Source of the DNA: Suilimivivens sp964614185
Lineage (GTDB): Bacteria > Bacillota > Clostridia > Lachnospirales > Lachnospiraceae
NCBI GenBank assembly: GCA_964614185.1
Contig: CAZTKJ010000032.1
Span: 1-35,387, forward strand
Direction of reading: 5' to 3'
Length of the DNA: 35,387 nt
Shown: positions 23,434-30,715 of the stretch, piece by piece
Layout: every line of letters starts with the position of its first letter
How positions within the stretch are numbered: position 1 is the first letter of the stretch
Position numbers and translations under genes: made by a program
The notes under the pieces: generated by a model
Told to the model about the DNA's origin: nothing
What the model saw: the letters and a program-made list of their open reading frames with translations, nothing else
Databases searched by the model: none

Positions 23434-24456
23434 TTACTCTTCTCCGTCAGCAACAGGAGAAACGCCGATATGAAAATGCTCTCTGACCTTAGTTGCTACT
23501 ATTTCGCATACTTCCGGGTGCTCCTTTAAATATGTCTTGGCATTTTCACGTCCCTGTCCAATCTTCTCACCTTCATAGGCATACCATGCTCCACTCTTAT
23601 TAATAACATTGATGCTGGCAGCCAAATCCAGCACATCTCCTACATAGGAAATGCCTTCTCCAAACATAATATCAAATTCTGCTTCCTTAAATGGCGGTGC
23701 AACTTTATTCTTCACAACCTTTACTCTGGTTCTGTTTCCTATGACTTCCCCGCCCTGTTTAAGAGCTTCAATTCTCCTGACATCCATCCTGACAGAAGAA
23801 TAAAACTTAAGTGCACGTCCTCCTGTGGTGGTTTCCGGATTACCAAACATAATTCCTACTTTTTCACGAAGCTGATTAATGAACACTACTGTACAGTTTG
23901 ATTTGCTGATGACTGCTGTCAGTTTACGCAATGCCTGTGACATCAGTCTGGCCTGCAGTCCCACATGGGAATCTCCCATATCTCCATCAATCTCAGCCTT
24001 GGGCACAAGGGCTGCCACAGAGTCCACTACTACAATATCAAGAGCCCCTGAACGTACCATGGTTTCTGTGATTTCCAAAGCCTGTTCTCCATTGTCAGGC
24101 TGGGATATGTATAAATTGTCAACATCTACACCAATATTTCTGGCATATACAGGATCCAGGGCGTGCTCCGCGTCAATGAAGCCTGCGATTCCGCCGTTCT
24201 TTTGAACTTCAGCAATCATGTGCAGCGTAACTGTTGTCTTACCACTGGATTCAGGACCGTATATTTCAATGACTCGTCCTTTGGGAATGCCCCCAAGGCC
24301 AAGCGCAATATCAAGGCTCAAAGAACCTGTGGGGATTGTTTCTATATTCATCTGTGCAGCCGGATCGCCAAGCTTCATGACTGCTCCTTTACCAAACTGC
24401 TTTTCAATCTGACCCAGTGCCGCATCAAGAGCTTTTAACTTTTCATTCTTTTCCAT
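23434..24456 (-). CDS. recA: Recombinase RecA
   Basis: A 340-residue RecA, the strand-exchange ATPase that also triggers LexA self-cleavage. The Walker A motif GPESSGKTT starts at residue 67; the Walker B region is DIVVVDSVAAL; loop L1 is GDMGDSHVGLQARLMSQALR and loop L2 includes NQLREKVGIMFGNPETTTGG. The C-terminus is short and acidic (VSPVADGEE). Length and order match the family. Two SOS boxes overlap its promoter. Upstream, pncC is usually the direct neighbour, but here a DUF3298-like gene and a structured element are inserted, and recA has its own promoter. Confidence 0.99.
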   Translation of the reverse strand: MEKNEKLKALDAALGQIEKQFGKGAVMKLGDPAAQMNIETIPTGSLSLDIALGLGGIPKGRVIEIYGPESSGKTTVTLHMIAEVQKNGGIAGFIDAEHALDPVYARNIGVDVDNLYISQPDNGEQALEITETMVRSGALDIVVVDSVAALVPKAEIDGDMGDSHVGLQARLMSQALRKLTAVISKSNCTVVFINQLREKVGIMFGNPETTTGGRALKFYSSVRMDVRRIEALKQGGEVIGNRTRVKVVKNKVAPPFKEAEFDIMFGEGISYVGDVLDLAASINVINKSGAWYAYEGEKIGQGRENAKTYLKEHPEVCEIVATKVREHFHIGVSPVADGEE

Positions 24457-24477
24457 AGATCATTTCTCCTTTTCACA

Positions 24478-24526
24478 AGAACATTCGTTCTATTAATAAG
24501 ATAAAACAAATGTTCGTATTTGTCAA
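24478..24526 (-). promoter_or_regulatory. recA promoter with two SOS boxes
   Basis: On the minus strand TTGACA (24521-24526), a 17-bp spacer and TATCTT (24498-24503). One LexA-type box, CGAACATTTGTTTT (complement of 24503-24516), fills the spacer. A second, AGAACATTCGTTCT (24478-24491), covers the expected start site. Both fit the Gram-positive consensus CGAAC-N4-GTTCG. Confidence 0.9.
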
Positions 24527-24530
24527 TTAT

Positions 24531-24733
24531 TTTTTTGTTTTTATTATCATAACATATATTATGTCCTATAAAACTCCCTCAATGGCATCTCTCCTTTCTT
24601 TCCTAATGTTTGCTTTGGATTTTTGGCAGAAGATGCCGGATATGCAAAGCAGATTTTCAGGCTGCATGGTCATACGCCATAGCTGAATATCCTGATAAGG
24701 TTATCCTATCATACCTGCTTTTTTTTCGCAAGC
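24531..24733. other. Gap upstream of recA without a recognised gene
   Basis: AT-rich next to the recA promoter, then a segment near 24600-24700 with more even base use. Short frames there have no ribosome site or family resemblance; it may be a decayed coding remnant, but nothing supports a specific call. Confidence 0.4.
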
Positions 24734-24787
24734 AAAAAAGCGCAAGCCCGCCGGCTTGCGCTCCAAGAATTTACTGCGTAAATTCTT
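24734..24787 (-). terminator. Strong minus-strand terminator with an upstream hairpin
   Basis: GCGCAAGCC (24740-24748) pairs with GGCTTGCGC (24753-24761) across 4 nt; on the minus strand T6 follows. Just upstream (24765-24787) is a second perfect hairpin, AAGAATTTAC/GTAAATTCTT with a 3-nt loop. Together they would end a transcript coming from the element at 24836-25052. Confidence 0.8.
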
Positions 24788-24835
24788 GCCGGAATACCAC
24801 TACGATTACAGCAATTCCCTATAATAATTAGAATA

Positions 24836-25052
24836 TCAAAATCCTTAATGGGAACTGTTGTATAGCGGATTGTACAAAAGAAATTTGTGCAAACGACTTT
24901 TGCACGATGGAGCCAAAACTCAAAAATCGTGGAAGCCTTTGCTGAACACGATTTTCGCCCTGGGAGGTTTGGCGGAATGGTTCGTGCAACGGAGCGCGCA
25001 CAAATTCTTTTGTGCAATCCGCCATCAAATGGCTGTTATACAGGACTTTTGA
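24836..25052 (-). mobile_element. MITE-like structured inverted-repeat element, copy 2
   Basis: Same structure and orientation as the copy at 9144-9358, 217 bp. Outer ends TCAAAATCCTT (24836-24846) and CAGGACTTTTGA (25041-25052); inner inverted repeats CGGATTGTACAAAAGAA (from 24866) and TTCTTTTGTGCAATCCG (to 25021). A 74-base core at 24884-24957 is identical to copy 1, and a further segment of about 32 bases near 24963-24994 is identical too. Differences cluster in the arms and keep pairing partly intact. No transposase; frames inside are spurious. Confidence 0.82.
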
Positions 25053-25071
25053 TGTCCTAATCCTATAATGC

Positions 25072-25104
25072 AAAAAGAGCCCGCCATACAGGCGAACTCT
25101 TTTT
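25072..25104 (-). terminator. Terminator after the DUF3298-like gene
   Basis: AAAAAGAG...CGCC and GGCG...CTCTTTTT pair with a two-base mismatch inside and a 5-nt loop. On the minus strand it begins 17 bp after the stop and ends in T5. Confidence 0.82.
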
Positions 25105-25120
25105 CCGTCACATTTTATTT

Positions 25121-26035
25121 TTACAGATGCTTCTGATACCGCTCATAATCTTTGTATGTCACCGTTACCCATCCGTCATAATAATTAAATCCTATTTCCA
25201 TCCCCATAGGTGTATAAAAAATGATCAGATGATCATTGCTCATCAGATAACTTGTAATTTCCTGATCCGACATATAATAAAATTCATCAATCTCACCATT
25301 CTGTCTTTCACATCTTTCTCTGAAATCTATGGAAAAGTCGTCATTGATATTCAACAGATCCGTATTATTCAGCACCATTCCGGTCTGTGCGTCAAAATTC
25401 AGTGAGATTACGTAGCTTTCTAAGAATTCTTCATTTAGGAATCCGTATTCCACATATATGATACTGAGAAATTCATCTGTCATATATGTTACATAGCCTG
25501 TACCTATATAATCAACCACATCTCCTTCTGAAAGAAACTCCGTCACAGATTCCATATATTCTTCTATTTCATCGATTTCTTTATAAATGGCCTGATTAAT
25601 TCCATCAACATTGGGAATATCACCGCTGATAACAGGATAATCAAAGTACATATTTACGATGCATGCCCTATCTTCCGGAACGAAATCATCCCTTTCATAA
25701 TAGTCAAAATCTGCCTGATAATTTAAATCCTTCCGGATTGCATTTTGGAAATCATAATATTCCGTATCAAAATCTTCCTTATCCTCATAAGAAAAAATCT
25801 CTTCATCCGAATCAGCTCTGCTGTCATAATCATGATCATAATCATAAAAATCCTCAGGCTCATAAGGCTCTTCGTATTTCTCACTATTCCCTATATCAAT
25901 TTTAACAAGGAATTCAGCCAGTTGATACACACTGGCAATAAATGCTATCCACAATACAATAACTGCTGCTATTATTCCTAAAATCAAGCCGACAATTTGT
26001 CCGGCACTCCATTTTTCTTTCATTTTCCACCCCAT
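25121..26035 (-). CDS. Membrane-anchored DUF3298/DUF4163-like protein
   Basis: A 304-residue protein with one N-terminal membrane helix (about 13-37) and a very acidic, Tyr/Asp-rich linker (about 50-95, with DFYDYDHDYDSRADSDEE). The extracytoplasmic rest resembles the DUF4163-DUF3298 pair of RsiV-type and PdaC-type proteins: INMYFDYP-like strands, INQAIYKEIDE, then SLNFDAQTGMVLNNTDLLNI and FYTPMGMEIGFNYYDG. In RsiV this region senses lysozyme, but no sigma factor gene is adjacent. The first ATG overlaps the pncC stop (TAATG), suggesting coupling; an ATG at 26023 also has GGGTGG nearby. The gene is not a usual member of the pncC-recA interval. Confidence 0.72.
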   Translation of the reverse strand: MGWKMKEKWSAGQIVGLILGIIAAVIVLWIAFIASVYQLAEFLVKIDIGNSEKYEEPYEPEDFYDYDHDYDSRADSDEEIFSYEDKEDFDTEYYDFQNAIRKDLNYQADFDYYERDDFVPEDRACIVNMYFDYPVISGDIPNVDGINQAIYKEIDEIEEYMESVTEFLSEGDVVDYIGTGYVTYMTDEFLSIIYVEYGFLNEEFLESYVISLNFDAQTGMVLNNTDLLNINDDFSIDFRERCERQNGEIDEFYYMSDQEITSYLMSNDHLIIFYTPMGMEIGFNYYDGWVTVTYKDYERYQKHL

Positions 26036-26523
26036 TATACCAGGCTGTCTGTCTCCTTACCAAGACATGCCAGCAAAAACCGCAACGCCTGCTCTGACGC
26101 CTTTTTCCTGACAGAATATCTGTCTCCCTGAAACAGATTTTTCTGAACAGAAACTTTTCCATTAACATAACAGCCGATATATACAAGTCCCACCGGTTTT
26201 TCCCGGGTACCCCCTTCCGGTCCTGCAATGCCGGTTACAGCTATAGCCGCTTTCGCTCCTGATGCTTTGGCAGCTCCCTTAGCCATCTCCATAGCCACTG
26301 CTTCACTGACTGCGCCAAATTGCTCCAAGGTTTCTGCTTTCACCCCCAGAAGCTTTTGTTTGGAATCATTGGCATAAGTAATATACCCTTCTTTATAAAT
26401 CCCGGAAATTCCCGCTACATTGATCAGCGTAGAAGCAATCATTCCTCCTGTGCAGGATTCTGCCGTAGTAATATCATATCCCTTTGCAAACAGGATTCCC
26501 ACTACTTCTTCTTCAAGATTCAT
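26035..26523 (-). CDS. pncC: Nicotinamide-nucleotide amidase (CinA C-terminal type)
   Basis: A 162-residue stand-alone PncC/CinA C-terminal domain, which deamidates NMN to nicotinate mononucleotide in NAD recycling. Signature segments are TTAESCTGGMIASTLINVAGIS, YITYANDSKQKLLGV, FGAVSEAVAMEMAKGA and AIAVTGIAGPEGGTREKPVGLVYIG. The N-terminal nucleotide-binding domain of full-length CinA is absent, as in many Clostridia. It sits between pgsA (26 bp) and the DUF3298-like gene (overlapping by one base). Confidence 0.94.
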   Translation of the reverse strand: MNLEEEVVGILFAKGYDITTAESCTGGMIASTLINVAGISGIYKEGYITYANDSKQKLLGVKAETLEQFGAVSEAVAMEMAKGAAKASGAKAAIAVTGIAGPEGGTREKPVGLVYIGCYVNGKVSVQKNLFQGDRYSVRKKASEQALRFLLACLGKETDSLV

Positions 26524-26548
26524 AGGTTTCTATATCCTTTCTGCTATC

Positions 26549-27085
26549 TTATTCCTTTGTTTCCTTCATGACTGCTTTGTTCTTTATGAGGTAATCCACA
26601 AGGGAAACTACTGTAAGGATTACTGCAATCCACAGAACAACTGTTGTTACAACATGCAGCTTTTCTATATCTGCAATCATTAAACACACGGCTATCATCT
26701 GGAAGGTCGTCTTAAATTTCCCCCAGTAACTTGCCGCAATGACTACGCCGTTGTCAGCAGCAATCAGTCGAAATCCACTGATGGTAAATTCTCTGGCAAT
26801 AATAATGACTACCATCCATGACGGAATCCTGCCAAGTTCGATCAGGCAGATCAATGCAGAACACACTAAAAGCTTATCTGCCAGTGGATCCATGAATTTT
26901 CCAAAATTCGTTACCAGATTATATTTTCTTGCTATCTTCCCATCTAAAAGGTCTGTAAGGCTTGCTATAATAAAAATGGAAAGAGCAATCCACTTTCCCG
27001 CCGGAATTTCCGGCACCAGCAGAAACACAAGAAAAAAAGGAATCAAAATCACACGAAACATCGTAAGTTTGTTAGGTAAATTCAT
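26549..27085 (-). CDS. pgsA: CDP-diacylglycerol-glycerol-3-phosphate 3-phosphatidyltransferase
   Basis: A 178-residue membrane enzyme that makes phosphatidylglycerophosphate, the precursor of phosphatidylglycerol. The CDP-alcohol phosphatidyltransferase motif is intact: DGKIARKYNLVTNFGKFMD, then PLAD, fitting DGx2ARx8Gx3Dx3D with all metal-binding Asp. It begins MNLPNKLTMFRVILIPFF, typical of PgsA, and has about five membrane helices. AGGAG lies 6 nt before the ATG. It follows rimO by 48 bp, in the usual order rimO-pgsA-pncC. Confidence 0.96.
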   Translation of the reverse strand: MNLPNKLTMFRVILIPFFLVFLLVPEIPAGKWIALSIFIIASLTDLLDGKIARKYNLVTNFGKFMDPLADKLLVCSALICLIELGRIPSWMVVIIIAREFTISGFRLIAADNGVVIAASYWGKFKTTFQMIAVCLMIADIEKLHVVTTVVLWIAVILTVVSLVDYLIKNKAVMKETKE

Positions 27086-27133
27086 AATATACTCCTATAC
27101 TTTTTTATATTTTCTACTCTTTTTCATAAAATA

Positions 27134-28480
27134 TCAACTGTTATTCTCAGTAGCTTCTTCTACCACTTCACCTATCAGATCATATCCTCCTGCATCCGTT
27201 ACCCTGACAGTCACATAATCTCCGCTCATAAATGTCCGATCTGTATTTACAAATAAATAACCGTCTACGCCGGGAGCATCTTTATATGTCCTTGCCACAT
27301 AAACTTCTTCATCTGCCAGCTTTCCTTCTATTATCACCCTCAAAATCCGCCCCTGCATATTTTCTGCGGCTTCAAATGCAATCTCCTGCTGCAGTTCCAT
27401 GATCTCTTCCTGTCTTTTTTCTTTCACCTCATCCTGAATCTGCCCATCCATAAGCGCGGCAGGGGTATCTTCTTCCGGTGAGTAAGTAAAGACCCCCAGA
27501 CGGTCAAATTCCATATCATCAATAAAGGCCATGGTATCTTCATGATCTTCTTCAGTTTCTGTGGGAAAACCGGTAATAAATGTAGTTCTGATACAAATAT
27601 CGGGAATTTCCCGGCGGAGTTTTTCAACCAAACTCTGGATCTGTGACGTATCTGTTCTTCTTCCCATCAGCTTCAATATGCGGTCACTTCCGCTTTGAAT
27701 GGGAATATCCAGATAGTGGCAGATTTTAGGTTCTTCTTTTATCGTATGGATCAATTCATCCGTAATTTCCTCCGGATAACAATAAAGAATCCTGATCCAT
27801 TCCAATCCTTCAATTTTGCACAATTCATGCAAAAGCAGCGGCAGTTTTTTTTCTCCGTACAGATCTGTTCCATAAAGAGTAGTTTCCTGTGCTACTAAAA
27901 TCAGTTCTCTGACACCCTTATCTGCCAGCTGCCGTGCTTCGGAAATCAATTTTTCCATAGGGATGCTTCTATAATTTCCACGTACTTTAGGAATAATGCA
28001 GTAAGTACAATGTTTGTTGCAGCCTTCTGCTATCTTCAGATAAGAATAATATCCTCCGGTAGTTATAATACGGGTCCTGCCCCCAAGGGGCGCTTTATCC
28101 AGAGAATCCAGATGATTTCTGCTCCGGCCTGCAAGGACCTCATCTAATACCTCTGCAATATCTTCTATGGCAGTGGTGCCTACAATTGCATCTACTTCTT
28201 CTATTTCCTTCTGAATCTCTTCCCTGTAACGCTGGGCAAGGCATCCTGCCACAATCAGCGCCTGAAGTTGTCCACTCTTTTTTCGTTTGGCCATTTCAAG
28301 AATCGTATTGATACTTTCTTCCTTGGCATCATTGATAAAACAGCAGGTATTGATCACTACAATATCCGCCTCTTCTTCATCATCCGTAAAGGAATATCCT
28401 TTTTCCAAAAGCATGCCAAGCATCACTTCCGAATCCACCAGGTTTTTATCACAGCCCAGGGATATAAACAGTATATTCAC
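27134..28480 (-). CDS. rimO: Ribosomal protein S12 methylthiotransferase RimO
   Basis: About 448 residues. RimO is a radical-SAM enzyme that methylthiolates an Asp of ribosomal protein S12. The N-terminal UPF0004 domain begins ILFISLGCDKNLVDSEVMLG; the radical-SAM cluster motif is CNKHCTYC (Cx3Cx2C); the C-terminal TRAM domain ends near SGDYVTVRVTDAGGYDLIGEV. The SLGCDKN...DSE start distinguishes RimO from MiaB. I chose GTG at 28480 (8 nt after GAAGG); a GTG at 28489 is nearer to it. A small hairpin separates it from rpoZ. Confidence 0.95.
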   Translation of the reverse strand: MNILFISLGCDKNLVDSEVMLGMLLEKGYSFTDDEEEADIVVINTCCFINDAKEESINTILEMAKRKKSGQLQALIVAGCLAQRYREEIQKEIEEVDAIVGTTAIEDIAEVLDEVLAGRSRNHLDSLDKAPLGGRTRIITTGGYYSYLKIAEGCNKHCTYCIIPKVRGNYRSIPMEKLISEARQLADKGVRELILVAQETTLYGTDLYGEKKLPLLLHELCKIEGLEWIRILYCYPEEITDELIHTIKEEPKICHYLDIPIQSGSDRILKLMGRRTDTSQIQSLVEKLRREIPDICIRTTFITGFPTETEEDHEDTMAFIDDMEFDRLGVFTYSPEEDTPAALMDGQIQDEVKEKRQEEIMELQQEIAFEAAENMQGRILRVIIEGKLADEEVYVARTYKDAPGVDGYLFVNTDRTFMSGDYVTVRVTDAGGYDLIGEVVEEATENNS

Positions 28481-28508
28481 ACAAATCACCTTCTCTCATA
28501 TAGCGAAA

Positions 28509-28532
28509 CAGCGGCCATCCCAGGGGCCGCCA
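28509..28532 (-). other. GC-rich hairpin between rpoZ and rimO
   Basis: GCGGCC (28511-28516) pairs with GGCCGC (28525-28530) across 8 nt, followed on the minus strand by TGTTTCGC. The T-run is weak, so it may be a partial attenuator rather than a full terminator. Confidence 0.5.
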
Positions 28533-28536
28533 TTGT

Positions 28537-28770
28537 TTATTCCTCATCAGAAAGAAGTTTGATTTTTCCCTGATTCAGCTCTTCAACAGCTATCGATAAA
28601 GGTTTGCTGTCCTTTGCGTTTATCAGTGGATCGTTTCCTGCAATAATCTGTCTGGCGCGTTTAGAAGTGGCCATTACAATTGAGTATCTGCTGTTTACTA
28701 CCGGAGCCTCTCCGGTTTCAACCTCACTGTTTACTACCTTCATTAAATCTGAATAAGATGGGTGTAACAT
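28537..28770 (-). CDS. rpoZ: RNA polymerase omega subunit
   Basis: A 77-residue omega protein, which helps beta-prime fold and assemble in RNA polymerase. MLHPSYSDLMKVVN, NSRYSIVMATSKRARQI and a C-terminal KPLSIAVEELNQGKIKL match the family; the (K/R)RARQ helix and the KPL..A..E element are the usual signatures. AAGGAG precedes the ATG. It follows gmk by 26 bp, the order seen across Firmicutes. Confidence 0.95.
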   Translation of the reverse strand: MLHPSYSDLMKVVNSEVETGEAPVVNSRYSIVMATSKRARQIIAGNDPLINAKDSKPLSIAVEELNQGKIKLLSDEE

Positions 28771-28796
28771 ATTTTTCTCCTTTCATGAATGAAAAG

Positions 28797-29423
28797 CTAT
28801 TTTACAAAAGCTTCCAGTTCCTTCCTTATACTGCTGATAAACTCCCGATTTCTTACAGGAGCCTCATGAGCTGCCAAAACCATGCTGTGCATTTCCTGCA
28901 CGCACTGATCCAGTTTATCATTAATGACTATAAAGTCATAATTTTCAATACCATCCGCCTCTTCTACGGCACGCTTTAATCTTTGGGTTATGACTTCCCT
29001 GGTTTCCGTTCCCCTTTTTTCCAGCCGTTTTTTTAGCTCTGATGCGCTTGGCGGCATAACAAATAGCAAAAGCGCCTCTGGAAACTGTTTCTTTACTTTT
29101 AGCGCACCTTGTATCTCAATTTCCAGAATGACGTCTTTCCCCATTTCCAGTTGTTTTTCCACATATTCTTTGGGGGTTCCGTAATAGTTGCCGCAATAGC
29201 ACGCATATTCTATCAGGCCGTTTTCTTCTATTTTCTTTTCAAATGCCTCTTTTGCCACAAAAAAATACTCTTTTCCCTCTGTTTCACCCGGCCTTGGCTC
29301 TCTGGTGGTCATGGAAACCGACAGTGCATAGTTATGGTAGTCCTGCACCATCCGCTTCATCAATGTTCCTTTACCGGCCCCTGAAAAACCGGAAACTACA
29401 ACCAATATTCCTTTATGTCTCAT
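28797..29423 (-). CDS. gmk: Guanylate kinase
   Basis: A 208-residue enzyme that phosphorylates GMP to GDP. The P-loop is SGFSGAGKGTL; the GMP-binding part is SMTTREPRPGETEGKEYFFV and later EYACYCGNYYGTP; the lid is RLEKRGTETREVITQRL. The ATG at 29423 (MRHKGILVVV) is chosen because it fits family length; the longer frame would need a TTG and lacks a ribosome site. It overlaps the end of remA by 11 nt, so translation is probably coupled. Confidence 0.96.
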   Translation of the reverse strand: MRHKGILVVVSGFSGAGKGTLMKRMVQDYHNYALSVSMTTREPRPGETEGKEYFFVAKEAFEKKIEENGLIEYACYCGNYYGTPKEYVEKQLEMGKDVILEIEIQGALKVKKQFPEALLLFVMPPSASELKKRLEKRGTETREVITQRLKRAVEEADGIENYDFIVINDKLDQCVQEMHSMVLAAHEAPVRNREFISSIRKELEAFVK

Positions 29424-29673
29424 TCTCCTCTTTACCTTCCGCCTGTGCTCGTTGGGCAATAGTCTCAGGTAACAGTGCAGACAACACTAATTGACTGTTT
29501 TCCATTACTATCACAGCTTTTGTCTTCCTTCCCTGAGTAGCGTCTATGGCGCTTCCGTCCTCTCTGGCACGCTGCACGATACGTTTTACAGGCGCAGAAT
29601 CAGGACTTACGATTGCGATGATTTTTTCTGTATTTACAATATTCCCAAAACCTATGTGAATCAGCTTATTCAA
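29413..29673 (-). CDS. remA: RemA-like regulator (DUF370)
   Basis: An 86-residue protein. KLIHIGFGNIVNTEKIIAIV, SPDSAPVKRIVQRAREDG and IDATQGRKTKAVIVMENS are characteristic of RemA/DUF370. In Bacillus subtilis RemA is a DNA-binding activator of matrix genes. The start is taken as TTG at 29673, which gives MNKLIHIGFGN like other RemA proteins and has GAGG 6 nt upstream; a GTG at 29685 overlaps the yicC stop but lacks a ribosome site. It lies between yicC and gmk, the usual Firmicutes arrangement. Confidence 0.92.
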   Translation of the reverse strand: MNKLIHIGFGNIVNTEKIIAIVSPDSAPVKRIVQRAREDGSAIDATQGRKTKAVIVMENSQLVLSALLPETIAQRAQAEGKEENET

Positions 29674-29684
29674 CGTTATCCTCA

Positions 29685-30563
29685 CTATTCAATATTTTGA
29701 ATCTGTTCTCTGACCTTTTCAATTTCCGTCTTTAACTCTATGGCATAATTGGAAATTTCCAGATCATTGGATTTAGAAAGGATCGTATTTGCCTCTCTGT
29801 TCATCTCCTGGGCTATAAAATCAAGCTTCCGTCCAATACTTCCGCCGGAAATCAATGTTTCTTTCGTGGTTTCAATGTGACTGCGCAGCCGCACCAGTTC
29901 CTCGTCCACGCATACTTTATCTGCAAAGATCGTCACTTCCATAAGAAGCCTGTTCTCGTCAATATTGGCATCATCCAAAAGTTCCTTGACCTTTTCTTCC
30001 AGCTTCTTTTTGTATTCTGCTATGATCTGGGGAGACCGCTCAGTAATGAGATCTACATTTTTAAGCATATTCTCCAGTTTTTCCGTCAGGTCATTGCGAA
30101 GGTTATCTCCTTCTTTGATTCTGGTGGCAACAAACCCTTCTGCGGCGCCTTTAATTGCTTTGTCAAGGATCTGCCACAGCTCCTCTTCATCAATTGTCTG
30201 TTCTTCCATGGTAAGAATTTCCGGAAACCTTGCAAGGCTGGATACTCTCACATCATTATCAAGGGAAAAATCCTCTGCCATTTTGGCAAGGTAATTCATG
30301 TATTCTGCAGCAAGCTCTTTATTATATTTTACACATACCTTAGATTCCGTAAAATCTTCATAGGTGATAAAAATATCCACTTTGCCTCTCTGAATATAGT
30401 TTTTCAGTTCACTGCGTATTGCTGCTTCAAAAAAGTTAAGCTTCTTCGGCATCTTAATGTTCACATCCAGATACCTGTGATTCACTGATTTCATTTCGAC
30501 TGTAATTTTACGGTCTTTTTCCTGCACCTCGCATCTGCCGAAGCCGGTCATACTTTTGATCAT
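29685..30563 (-). CDS. yicC: YicC-family endoribonuclease
   Basis: A 292-residue protein starting at MIKSMTGFGRCEV, the invariant YicC N-terminus; AAAGGAG precedes the ATG at 30563. SVNHRYLDVNIKMPK and the C-terminal DUF1732 part, with GRKLDFIAQEMNREANTILSKS and EIEKVREQIQNIE, are conserved. YicC proteins are stress-associated endoribonucleases in Escherichia coli and Bacillus. It is the first gene of the block running to pncC and has a consensus promoter. Confidence 0.95.
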   Translation of the reverse strand: MIKSMTGFGRCEVQEKDRKITVEMKSVNHRYLDVNIKMPKKLNFFEAAIRSELKNYIQRGKVDIFITYEDFTESKVCVKYNKELAAEYMNYLAKMAEDFSLDNDVRVSSLARFPEILTMEEQTIDEEELWQILDKAIKGAAEGFVATRIKEGDNLRNDLTEKLENMLKNVDLITERSPQIIAEYKKKLEEKVKELLDDANIDENRLLMEVTIFADKVCVDEELVRLRSHIETTKETLISGGSIGRKLDFIAQEMNREANTILSKSNDLEISNYAIELKTEIEKVREQIQNIE

Positions 30564-30619
30564 GCTATTACTCCTTTGTACCTTCTGCAGCACTTCCCCC
30601 TGTCTGCGTATTCCATAAT

Positions 30620-30648
30620 ATTATAGGATAAGTATACAAAAACGTCAA
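30620..30648 (-). promoter_or_regulatory. Promoter of the yicC-remA-gmk-rpoZ block
   Basis: On the minus strand TTGACG (30643-30648), a 17-bp spacer and TATAAT (30620-30625), about 57 bp upstream of the yicC ATG. Confidence 0.85.
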
Positions 30649-30655
30649 GGTTTGC

Positions 30656-30684
30656 TTGTGGGAAATCAGCAGGTAGTATATAAT
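30656..30684 (+). promoter_or_regulatory. Probable rqcH promoter
   Basis: TTGTGG (30656-30661), a 17-bp spacer and TATAAT (30679-30684), 31 bp before the rqcH ATG. It is back to back with the yicC promoter, with only 7 bp between the -35 elements. Confidence 0.65.
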
Positions 30685-30715
30685 GAAAAATAGTCTACAA
30701 AAGGAGTGAACTTAA

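Noticed and set aside
24610..24831. Small gene in the gap upstream of recA
   Set aside because: No ribosome site, runs through a terminator hairpin, and no resemblance to known proteins.
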